13,157 nt of DNA from Patescibacteria group bacterium. Its GTDB lineage: Bacteria; Patescibacteriota; JAHJAL01. The notes beneath the pieces are model-generated. The model worked only from the letters and a program-made list of their open reading frames with translations. It was not told where the DNA came from and searched no databases. A program made the position numbers and the translations under genes. Numbering within the stretch: position 1 is the stretch's first letter; each line of letters begins with the position of its first letter. Positions 6,417 through 12,453 of the stretch are shown one piece after another. The stretch spans positions 1 to 13,157 of the forward strand of contig JAHJAL010000145.1 of NCBI GenBank assembly GCA_018814055.1. Direction: 5' to 3'.

Positions 6417-7220
6417 ATGTTTGAAACATTCTTACAATATCCATTTTTGCAGCGGGCGATGCTGGCGGCAGTGCTGGTGGGGTTGATCTGTGCTTTGATG
6501 GGGGTGTTTGTGGTTTTCAACAAGATGGCATTTTTTGTGGATGCGTTGGCCCATAGTGCGTTGACGGGAATTGCGATTGGGATATTGATTGGCGTGGCGC
6601 CGTTTTGGACGGCATTGGTGTTTGGCGTTTTGGTAGCGGTGGGGGTGGTTTACATAAAAAGTAAGGGGAAAATTGAAACAGATACGGCCTTGGGTTTGTT
6701 TATGCCGTTTGCGATGGCGTTGGGAATATTGTTGTTGCAACTAAAGAGTGGATACACGCCTGATTTGATGAGTTTTTTGTTTGGTAGTGTACTGGCGGTG
6801 AGTTGGATTGATTTAATAATTATATTGGTTATAGGGATTTTATCTCTGGGGTGGTTGTATACGTATTATAAGGACTTGGTATTTATGGCTTTTGATCGGG
6901 AGTCGGCTTTGGTAAGTGGTATAAAGATCAATCAGATGGATTATTGGTTGATGGTTTTATTATCCATGGTGGTGATTGCCAGTTTGCAAGTGGCGGGAAT
7001 TATTTTGGTGGGAGCGATGATTGTGATACCGGCCGCGAGTGCCAAAAATATTGCCAGGAATTTTCGGGAAGTAGTGGTTTATTCGGGTATAATAGGGTTA
7101 GTTGGGAGTGTGACCGGGATGATTTTGTCTTATGTGTTTGATTTATCGAGCGGGGCGGTGATTGTGATGACAATGGTGGGGATTTATTTGGTTACTTTTG
7201 TATTGAGGAGGAATCAATAA
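6417..7220 (+). CDS. znuB: Zinc/manganese ABC transporter permease (ZnuB-like)
   Basis: From ATG 6417 the protein has 267 residues and about eight hydrophobic segments (roughly 13-34, 52-79, 91-109, 113-128, 131-149, 178-205, 218-241, 245-262), as expected for the ABC-3 permease family. Family landmarks are the N-terminal MFETFLQYPFLQRAMLAA, FFVDALAHSALTGIAIG (39-55), and the later AGIILVGAMIVIPAASA (193-209), which lies near the coupling region. It forms the metal channel with the ATPase. A TTG at 6399 would overlap the znuC stop as TTGA, mirroring the GTGA overlap before it, and would add six residues (MIFHTL). The ATG is preferred because it matches the usual family N-terminus, but the coupled TTG is possible. 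Confidence 0.92.
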   Translation: MFETFLQYPFLQRAMLAAVLVGLICALMGVFVVFNKMAFFVDALAHSALTGIAIGILIGVAPFWTALVFGVLVAVGVVYIKSKGKIETDTALGLFMPFAMALGILLLQLKSGYTPDLMSFLFGSVLAVSWIDLIIILVIGILSLGWLYTYYKDLVFMAFDRESALVSGIKINQMDYWLMVLLSMVVIASLQVAGIILVGAMIVIPAASAKNIARNFREVVVYSGIIGLVGSVTGMILSYVFDLSSGAVIVMTMVGIYLVTFVLRRNQ

Positions 7221-7223
7221 GTT

Positions 7224-8954
7224 ATGCAAAACAAAACATGTAAACAATGCAGTACTGATTTTGTGATCGAAGATGAAGATCTTGAGTTTTATGTCAAAGT
7301 TGGGCCGGAGTTTGGCGGGAAGAAGTTTCCGATTCCGGTACCGGAAATTTGTCCCGAGTGCAGAGAGCAGAAAAGGATGGCCTGGCGAAATGAGAATAAG
7401 TTATACAAAAGAAAATGTTATTTATGTTCGGAGGAGATGGTGTCGGTTTATTCTCCGGATAAAGATGTAAAGGTTTGTTGCCAGAAATGTTTTTGGAGTG
7501 ATAAGTGGGATGCGGTTGATGTGGGTCGGAGCTTTGATTTTGAACGACCATTTTTTGAACAATTTGACGAGCTTTTAAAAGAGACAAAACTGATAAGTTT
7601 GTTTGGATCGAATAATGAAAACAGTGAATATGTAAATCAAGAGACGGATGATAATAATTGTTATCTATGTTTCGGAGGGCATTTCAATGAGAATTGTTAT
7701 TACTGTACTTTTTCGTTGGAGGGCAGGAAAAATATAGACAATTATTGGGTGTGGAAGAATGAAAACTTGTATGAGTGTGTGTATGTGATGGATAGTTATA
7801 ACTGTTTTTACTCCACTTTCCTTCAAAATTGTCGTGATTGCTATTTCTGTTTTGATTGTACTGGATGTTCGGATTGTTTTGGTTGTACAAATTTGGAGAG
7901 AAAACGGTATTATTTTTTTAATAGGGAGTATACAAAAGAAGAATATCAAAAAGAGATTAAGAAATATTTAGATTCTTATGAGGGGATTGAGAGGGCAAAA
8001 AAAGAAAGCCAGGAACATTTTTTGAAATATCCCAGAAGGTTTGCCAGATTGCGTAATTGCGAGAATTCTACCGGAGATGCTCTCCGGGGGTGCAAAAATG
8101 TAAAAAGTGCTTTTTTCTTTGAGGATACTGAAGACAGTAAATTTGGTTCTATTGGTGGGTTTTTAAAGGATAGTTATGATTTTTATGCTGTCGGATGGGG
8201 AGAAAGGTGTTATGAGTGTGCTTCATCGATAAAAATACCAGGATCGTTCGTGGTAACACATAATGTTGAATCGTCGAATTGTATGTATTGTGCAGTAGTG
8301 TTCAATAATAATGATTTGTTTGGTTGTGCCGGCTTGGTCAAAAAGCAGTATTGCATCTTGAATAAGCAATATACCAGAGAAGAATATGAAGAATTATTAC
8401 CAAAGATAATAGAACATATGCAGAAAACGGGGGAATGGGGGCAGTTTTTTCCGATAAAATATTCATTCTATGGTTATAATGAAACAATTGCACAGGAATA
8501 TTATCCTCTTATTAGAGATGAAGCAATTAAGTATGGATATAAATGGCAGGATAATGATTTCGGGATCAAATATGATGGGCCGTTTTATGAACCAAAAGAT
8601 ATCAGCGAGTATGATCCGAAGATTAGTCCAAATGCCCAAAAAGAGATTGAAGAATGTAAGACGGGGATTTTGAAATGTGAGGTATTGGGCAAACCTTACA
8701 AAATTTTGCCGCAGGAATTAGCGCAGTATATTGAGAGGAATATTCAGATTCCAAGGAAACATCCAGATCAAAGACATCTGGAGCGTTTAACTAGATTAAA
8801 TCCGATGAAGTTGTGGCACAGGCAGTGTATGTGCGAGGAGAGCGGTCATGATCATGATGGTAATAGGTGTTCTGTGGAATTTGAGACGACGTACGCGCCG
8901 GAAAGACCGGAGATTGTTTATTGTGAAAATTGTTATCAAAAGAGTGTGATGTAA
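7224..8954 (+). CDS. Large cysteine-rich multi-zinc-ribbon protein of CPR type
   Basis: This 576-residue protein has about 37 cysteines (over 6%) and no signal peptide or membrane segment, so it is probably cytoplasmic. Cysteine pairs suited to zinc are C6/C9, C43/C46, C65/C68, C86/C89, C146/C149, C158/C161, C329/C332, C353/C356 and C567/C570. C203 to C221 carries a cysteine at every third residue, seven in all. A module (217-241) is repeated at 364-388 with 13 of 25 identities; both copies include FGC, a conserved Asn and the YT-K/R-EEY motif before a helix. A His-rich loop GHDHDG (541-546) lies near the C-terminus. I recall similar proteins in CPR genomes under uninformative or misleading names such as Caib/baif family; no function is established to my knowledge. 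It starts 3 bp after znuB, which suggests cotranscription and a role in zinc storage, sensing or zinc-dependent binding. That role is inference. Confidence 0.8.
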   Translation: MQNKTCKQCSTDFVIEDEDLEFYVKVGPEFGGKKFPIPVPEICPECREQKRMAWRNENKLYKRKCYLCSEEMVSVYSPDKDVKVCCQKCFWSDKWDAVDVGRSFDFERPFFEQFDELLKETKLISLFGSNNENSEYVNQETDDNNCYLCFGGHFNENCYYCTFSLEGRKNIDNYWVWKNENLYECVYVMDSYNCFYSTFLQNCRDCYFCFDCTGCSDCFGCTNLERKRYYFFNREYTKEEYQKEIKKYLDSYEGIERAKKESQEHFLKYPRRFARLRNCENSTGDALRGCKNVKSAFFFEDTEDSKFGSIGGFLKDSYDFYAVGWGERCYECASSIKIPGSFVVTHNVESSNCMYCAVVFNNNDLFGCAGLVKKQYCILNKQYTREEYEELLPKIIEHMQKTGEWGQFFPIKYSFYGYNETIAQEYYPLIRDEAIKYGYKWQDNDFGIKYDGPFYEPKDISEYDPKISPNAQKEIEECKTGILKCEVLGKPYKILPQELAQYIERNIQIPRKHPDQRHLERLTRLNPMKLWHRQCMCEESGHDHDGNRCSVEFETTYAPERPEIVYCENCYQKSVM

Positions 8955-8967
8955 ATTACGAATTGGA
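8954..8967 (+). repeat. Two-unit remnant of the heptad repeat
   Basis: AATTACG (8954-8960) and AATTGGA (8961-8967) follow directly on the TAA stop of the cysteine-rich gene, as in the other arrays. With only two units this one is weak on its own. Confidence 0.4.
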
Positions 8968-8981
8968 AAGATCATATCGTA

Positions 8982-9005
8982 GGGACGATTCCTTTGTGGT
9001 CGCCC
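8982..9005 (+). repeat. Small imperfect hairpin element, GGG(a)CGATT / GGTCGCCC
   Basis: GGG (8982-8984) pairs with CCC (9003-9005), base 8985 bulges, and CGATT (8986-8990) pairs with GGTCG (8998-9002) using two G-T wobbles. The loop is CCTTTGT. No T-run follows, so it is not a standard intrinsic terminator. It resembles a decayed copy of a GTAGGGGCGA...TCGCCC intergenic palindrome that I recall from many bacterial genomes. It could also stabilise the 3' end of the zinc operon mRNA. Confidence 0.5.
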
Positions 9006-9031
9006 GAGTTGAGATTTATAAAAATAATAAC

Positions 9032-9037
9032 GGAGGG
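9032..9037 (+). promoter_or_regulatory. Strong Shine-Dalgarno site that sets the start at 9042
   Basis: GGAGGG ends 4 nt before ATG 9042. It supports this start over the upstream in-frame TTG at 8994, whose reading would pass through the hairpin element. Confidence 0.85.
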
Positions 9038-9041
9038 AAGT

Positions 9042-10064
9042 ATGAAAATTTTATTTTGTGAGGTGCCACATGTTTGCAATGATTTGGATTGGGAGGGACA
9101 GTATCTAAAGGAAAAATTATGCAAAGATGATGAGTGTTTTTTTACACAGAAAGTTGCCGGGGAATACAATGGGGAGTTGTCGGATATAGAGGTGTTGAGT
9201 ACTTTTATTCACACGCAGGTAAATAGGGAATTATTGAGTAAAATGCCGGGTTTGAAATTGGTGGTGACTCGTTCGACCGGATATGATCATGTAGATGTGG
9301 AAGAGTGTCAAAAAAGAGGGATTGAGGTATGCAATGTGCCGTTTTATGGCGAGAATACGGTAGCGGAGTATGCTTTTGCTTTGCTGTTGGCGTTGGGTAG
9401 AAAGATGTATGAAGCATATGATCGGGTGTTAAAGAGCGAATATACACTTGAGGGGTTGATGGGTTTTGATTTGATGGGTAAGACTTTGGGAATTATTGGT
9501 GGGGGACATATTGGTATTCATGCTGTCAGGATTGGTGTTGGGTTTGGGATGAAAGTGTTGTGTTACGACGTGAAGCCAAATGAAGAGCTGGCGGCAGAAA
9601 TTGGATTTGAATACGTGGAGTTGGATAAATTATATAAAGAATCGGATGTGATTAGTTTACACGTGCCTTTGATTCCACCAACCAAGCATATGATTAATCA
9701 GGGGGCGTTTGACAAGATGAAGGATGGAGTAATATTGATAAATACAGCCAGAGGAGGGATTGTGGAGACAAAAGCCATGATGGAGGCGCTGGATAGCGGT
9801 AAGTTGGGAGGGGCTGGCTTGGATGTATTGGAGGACGAGGAATTTCTGGCCAATGAATTACATTTGGCAGATGAAGAACAGGACCCAGAAAAATTGCGGT
9901 ATGCTCTGTTGAACCATATATTGATGGATAATCCCAATGTATTGATTACATTTCATAATGCGTTTAATACCAAGGAAGGCAGGACGAGGATTTTGGATAC
10001 GACGGTGGAGAATGTGGTGGGTTTTAAAGATAAGAAAATAGTGAATAATGTGATAAAAAAATAA
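9042..10064 (+). CDS. D-2-hydroxyacid dehydrogenase, D-lactate dehydrogenase-like
   Basis: This 340-residue NAD-dependent D-isomer-specific 2-hydroxyacid dehydrogenase has a catalytic domain split around a Rossmann domain. It has TRSTGYDHVD (76-85), the dinucleotide motif GIIGGGHIG (150-158), acidic D176 after strand 2 (CYD, favouring NAD over NADP) and NTARGG (234-239). The catalytic set is R237, E266 (in DVLEDE) and H305 (TFHNAF). The R-to-E spacing of 29 and the 38-residue segment before the His match fermentative D-lactate dehydrogenases, which reduce pyruvate to D-lactate and regenerate NAD. A related hydroxyacid substrate cannot be excluded. In a fermentative CPR cell it would be a redox sink. 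The start is chosen for its SD and MKILF N-terminus. The 16 residues gained from TTG 8994 look non-native. Confidence 0.9.
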   Translation: MKILFCEVPHVCNDLDWEGQYLKEKLCKDDECFFTQKVAGEYNGELSDIEVLSTFIHTQVNRELLSKMPGLKLVVTRSTGYDHVDVEECQKRGIEVCNVPFYGENTVAEYAFALLLALGRKMYEAYDRVLKSEYTLEGLMGFDLMGKTLGIIGGGHIGIHAVRIGVGFGMKVLCYDVKPNEELAAEIGFEYVELDKLYKESDVISLHVPLIPPTKHMINQGAFDKMKDGVILINTARGGIVETKAMMEALDSGKLGGAGLDVLEDEEFLANELHLADEEQDPEKLRYALLNHILMDNPNVLITFHNAFNTKEGRTRILDTTVENVVGFKDKKIVNNVIKK

Positions 10065-10084
10065 TTCCTATTAATATTATAATT

Positions 10085-10090
10085 GGAGGA
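10085..10090 (+). promoter_or_regulatory. Shine-Dalgarno site that sets the start at 10095
   Basis: GGAGGA ends 4 nt before ATG 10095. It excludes the in-frame TTG at 10083, which would lie upstream of the SD itself. Confidence 0.85.
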
Positions 10091-10094
10091 TTTT

Positions 10095-10328
10095 ATGGCA
10101 AAGGTAAGAATTTATACGACGGCTACCTGCGGTTTTTGTAAATTGGCGAAGGAATTTTTCCGGGAGAAGGATGTTGAATTTGAGGAAAAGGATGTGACCG
10201 ATGATGAAGAGGCCAGGAACGAGGCAATAGAAAAGTCCGGTCAGATGGGTGTGCCGGTGATAGACATTGATGGAGAGATTGTGGTGGGGTTTGATCAGGA
10301 CCGCGTGTCGCAATTACTGAACCTGTAA
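10095..10328 (+). CDS. Glutaredoxin-like thiol-disulfide protein
   Basis: This 77-residue protein has a thioredoxin/glutaredoxin fold of minimal length. The redox motif is CGFC (C12, C15) after the first strand (RIYTTAT), the cis-proline loop is GVPVIDIDG, and the GFD segment after it matches the YruB/NrdH-like glutaredoxin group. EKSGQMGVPV is a near-signature of that group. It should reduce protein disulfides or mixed disulfides; the reductant could be thioredoxin reductase or a low-molecular-weight thiol, neither visible here. CGFC differs from the usual CPYC or CPWC by lacking Pro. It follows the hydroxyacid dehydrogenase by 30 nt and is probably cotranscribed, with the hairpin at 10380 as its likely terminator. 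Confidence 0.9.
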   Translation: MAKVRIYTTATCGFCKLAKEFFREKDVEFEEKDVTDDEEARNEAIEKSGQMGVPVIDIDGEIVVGFDQDRVSQLLNL

Positions 10329-10357
10329 CAGAATTTTTGCAAAGACGGAATGAGTAA

Positions 10358-10386
10358 TTGATTATAACTCTAGTTGGTGATACTAT
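10358..10386 (+). promoter_or_regulatory. Possible promoter of the fur-isc operon
   Basis: TTGATT (10358-10363, 4 of 6) and TACTAT (10381-10386, 4 of 6) are separated by 17 nt. Transcription would start near 10393, the centre of the Fur-box-like palindrome, giving a leader of about 22 nt. Both elements are weak matches; the argument is their spacing and their position relative to the operator. Confidence 0.35.
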
Positions 10387-10414
10387 TGATAACAGTTATC
10401 AGTAGTATTTTTTT
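10380..10414 (+). terminator. Intrinsic terminator-like hairpin with T7 run, abutting the fur start codon
   Basis: A 13-nt arm (10380-10392) pairs with 10396-10408 with a single G-T wobble and a 3-nt loop (CAG). A run of seven T follows at 10408-10414. The stem is AT-rich but long. It would end transcripts from the dehydrogenase-glutaredoxin pair 52 nt after the glutaredoxin stop. The T-run runs straight into ATG 10415. A transcript started at about 10393 would lack the 5' arm and would not form the hairpin. Confidence 0.65.
10387..10401 (+). promoter_or_regulatory. Fur-box-like operator, perfect 7-1-7 inverted repeat
   Basis: TGATAAC-A-GTTATCA is a perfect 7-1-7 palindrome. The known Bacillus 7-1-7 boxes are TGATAATNATTATCA (Fur), TTATAATNATTATAA (PerR) and TCGTAATNATTACGA (Zur). 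This site differs from the Fur box by only the innermost base of each half. It lies 13 nt before the start codon of a Fur-family gene, so autoregulation of the fur-iscS-iscU operon is likely. Binding itself is inference. Confidence 0.65.
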
Positions 10415-10825
10415 ATGTCCACAAAAACCAGACAAACCAAACAAAAAAAGGCAATATTCGATGTTTTGGAAATAGAAGATACTCATCTGCAAGCGGATGA
10501 GGTTTGCAGGCTAGTCAGAAAGAGGGTAAAAAACATTAGTTTGGCAACTATCTATCGTAATTTGGAGGCCATGACACACAAAGGTGTTTTGCATGAGGTA
10601 TGTGTGTCGGGATTACCAAGGTGGTATGAGGTCAAGAAGTATGAATGTCATGGCCATTTGTTTTGCAAAAAATGTGAGCAATTGTTTGATGTGGTGGATT
10701 GTGGGATGTGTTTTGCTAAAAATCGGATGGAAAGTAAGATGAATTTTTGTGGAGAAGAAGTAATGTTTTTAGTGATGGGGAGGTGTAAGGAGTGTAGCGA
10801 AAAAATTGGTGAAGATAATGAATGA
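10415..10825 (+). CDS. Fur-family metal-responsive transcriptional regulator
   Basis: This 136-residue protein has an N-terminal winged helix (about 5-70; recognition region SLATIYRNLEAM 42-53) and a metal-binding dimerisation domain. Two CxxC pairs, C84/C87 and C124/C127, form the structural zinc site seen in Fur, PerR and Zur. CHGH (78-81), in place of the common HHHH or HDHH, supplies His ligands. Extra cysteines C96, C99 and C112 could also bind metal. Sequence alone does not separate iron, zinc or peroxide sensing. Two clues favour iron: the upstream palindrome is closest to a Fur box, and the downstream genes build Fe-S clusters. A zinc role remains possible because a Zn-type importer is 1.5 kb upstream, but no such palindrome precedes it. 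The gene overlaps iscS by 8 nt. Confidence 0.9.
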   Translation: MSTKTRQTKQKKAIFDVLEIEDTHLQADEVCRLVRKRVKNISLATIYRNLEAMTHKGVLHEVCVSGLPRWYEVKKYECHGHLFCKKCEQLFDVVDCGMCFAKNRMESKMNFCGEEVMFLVMGRCKECSEKIGEDNE

Positions 10826-11987
10826 TAATAGTAAAAATATTTTGTATTTTGATTATGCGTCGACGACACCGGTGGATCAGCGGGTGGTAGCGGCGATGGA
10901 GCCATATTGGTATAAGGTATGTGGGAATCCTTCAAGTTTGCATTATAAGGGCAGGGAAGCGAAGGATATTTTGGATGAGAAAAGAGTTGAGATGGCTGAT
11001 TTGATTGGGGCAAAGACGAATGAGATTTACTTTACGTCTGGAGGAACGGAATCAAATAATTGGGCGTTGTTCGGGTTGGTGAATGTATCAGGAAAGAAAG
11101 GTCAAATAATTATTTCTTCAATCGAACATAAGTCAGTTTTGTATCCGGCCAATATTTTGCAAAAAAGGGGTTATACTGTAGAAGTTTGTCCAGTCAATAA
11201 GGTTGGTTTGGTTGATTTGGATAAATTGGAGCAGCTGGTTGGTGACAATACAATCCTGGTTAGTGTTGTTTATGCCAACAATGAGATTGGGGTGGTCCAA
11301 GATTTGAATAAAATAAGTAAATTAATCAAGAAAAAAAATCCGGATACGTATTTTCATACGGATGCTTGTCAGGCCTTGAATTATCTGGAGACAGATGTGG
11401 GTAAGTTGGGGGTGGATTTGATGACATTCAATGCTAGTAAAGTATATGGACCTAAGGGGGTGGGATGCTTGTACATCAAAGAAGGAGTAAAAATATCACC
11501 GTTTTTGTATGGCGGTGGACAGGAAAGAGCCATGAGATCGGGGACAGAGAATTTGCCTTTGATTGTGGGAATGGTAGAGGCAATCAAGATAGCCCGCAGG
11601 ATTTCTACAAATGAGTCTTCGAGATTAGCTCTTTTGCGGGATAAGATTATTTCCAGGGTAAAAAAAGAAATACCTGATTCGTATTTGAATGGTGATGGGA
11701 AAAAAAGATTGCCAAACAATGTGAATTTGTCTTTTGCTGGTTGTGAAGGAGAGTCGTTGGTGTTGTATCTGGATGAAGCGGGTTTTTGTGTCTCAACTGG
11801 TTCGGCTTGTAGCGCAAGTGATTTGGAGCCGTCACATGTCTTGTTGGCGTTGGGTATGAAAAAGGGATTGGCTCATGGTAGTTTGCGTATTTCGCTGGGA
11901 AGGTGGACAAATGAGGAAGGGGTGGATAGACTATCTGATGTTTTGCCGGGTGTGGTTGAGAAAGTGAGGATGATGTCGGCAATATAA
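10818..11987 (+). CDS. iscS: Cysteine desulfurase (IscS/NifS-like)
   Basis: This 389-residue PLP enzyme removes sulfur from cysteine as a persulfide for Fe-S clusters and tRNA thiolation. Landmarks are FDYASTTPVD (11-20), SGGTESNN (74-81), H104 in IEHKSV (stacks on PLP), D182 and Q185 in HTDACQA, the PLP lysine K208 in NASKVYGPKG, RSGTEN (240-245) and the sulfur-accepting C331 in STGSACSAS. The residue before the PLP lysine is Ser where IscS and NifS usually have His; similar Ser variants seem to occur in CPR-type enzymes. The loop between TGSACSAS and EPSH is short, as in NifS-type group I enzymes. The ATG at 10818 lies within fur (ATGAATGA overlap); a TTG at 10806 would add only MVKI. Next to iscU, the role in Fe-S assembly is firm. 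Confidence 0.95.
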   Translation: MNDNSKNILYFDYASTTPVDQRVVAAMEPYWYKVCGNPSSLHYKGREAKDILDEKRVEMADLIGAKTNEIYFTSGGTESNNWALFGLVNVSGKKGQIIISSIEHKSVLYPANILQKRGYTVEVCPVNKVGLVDLDKLEQLVGDNTILVSVVYANNEIGVVQDLNKISKLIKKKNPDTYFHTDACQALNYLETDVGKLGVDLMTFNASKVYGPKGVGCLYIKEGVKISPFLYGGGQERAMRSGTENLPLIVGMVEAIKIARRISTNESSRLALLRDKIISRVKKEIPDSYLNGDGKKRLPNNVNLSFAGCEGESLVLYLDEAGFCVSTGSACSASDLEPSHVLLALGMKKGLAHGSLRISLGRWTNEEGVDRLSDVLPGVVEKVRMMSAI

Positions 11988-12006
11988 TTAATAATTAAGA
12001 ATTAAG
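11986..12006 (+). repeat. Heptad repeat filling the iscS-iscU junction
   Basis: AATTAAT, AATTAAG and AATTAAG (11986-12006) start in the iscS stop codon and run to one base before the iscU ATG at 12008; the fourth unit, AATGGGT, contains that start. The whole 20-nt intergenic space is repeat. Confidence 0.7.
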
Positions 12007-12007
12007 A

Positions 12008-12451
12008 ATGGGTGATGTGAATAATAAAAAGGTGAGTTGGGTATACAGTGATATAGTGAAGGATCATTTTATGAATCCGAGGAATTTTGTGGCCGGTGAG
12101 GGGCCGGAGTGGGAATACAATGGTGTGGGAGAAGTTGGTAGTCCGGCCTGCGGGGATGTGATGAGGATATGGATAAAGGTAGAGGGTCAAAAATCAAATG
12201 GCAAAATAACCAAGATTGGGTGGAAGACTTTTGGCTGTGCGTCTGCGATTGCGAGTACCTCGATCTTGTCGGAGATGGTATTGAAAGATGGGGGGATGAG
12301 TACGGATGAAGCAAAGAGAATCAAAGCCAAAGATATTGTGCAAGTGTTGGGGGGGTTACCAAAGAAGAAGATACATTGTAGTGTGTTGGGGGATCAGGCA
12401 TTAATAAAGGCAATTAAGAATTATGAATTAGGAATTGAGAATAATGAATAA
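12008..12451 (+). CDS. iscU: Fe-S cluster assembly scaffold (IscU/NifU N-terminal type)
   Basis: This 147-residue scaffold receives sulfur from the cysteine desulfurase and iron, and assembles [2Fe-2S] or [4Fe-4S] clusters for transfer. All three cluster cysteines are present: C48 in GSPACGD, C77 in FGCASAIAS and C124 in KIHCSVLG, plus the conserved D50. The N-terminal YSDIVKDHFMNPRN (13-26) matches the family. In place of the LPPVK chaperone-binding motif of proteobacterial IscU it has LPKKKIHC, so it is closer to the NifU-N/archaeal-like branch. No HscA/HscB chaperones are visible. The last eleven residues (about 137-147) are encoded by the heptad repeat and are probably a recent, disordered extension. 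It overlaps the next gene by 8 nt. Confidence 0.95.
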   Translation: MGDVNNKKVSWVYSDIVKDHFMNPRNFVAGEGPEWEYNGVGEVGSPACGDVMRIWIKVEGQKSNGKITKIGWKTFGCASAIASTSILSEMVLKDGGMSTDEAKRIKAKDIVQVLGGLPKKKIHCSVLGDQALIKAIKNYELGIENNE

Positions 12452-12453
12452 GA
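12412..12453 (+). repeat. Longest heptad repeat array, six units, spanning iscU end and the next start
   Basis: In exact seven-base register: AATTAAG (12412), AATTATG (12419), AATTAGG (12426), AATTGAG (12433), AATAATG (12440) and AATAAGA (12447). The array encodes the C-terminal tail of IscU, supplies its TAA, and the fifth unit supplies the ATG (12444) of the reductase. Confidence 0.75.

Noticed and set aside
8994..9041. N-terminal extension of the hydroxyacid dehydrogenase from TTG 8994
   Set aside because: The extension is encoded by the hairpin element, has no family counterpart, and a strong SD serves the ATG at 9042.
10078..10083. Perfect TATAAT as promoter of the glutaredoxin gene
   Set aside because: Transcription would begin inside or at the end of the SD sequence (10085-10090), removing the ribosome site, and no -35 is seen. 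It is more likely chance in AT-rich spacer.
3327..10825. UGA recoded as glycine, as in SR1/Gracilibacteria
   Set aside because: TGA ends metK, znuA, znuC and fur at the expected family lengths, and no in-frame TGA interrupts a conserved gene.
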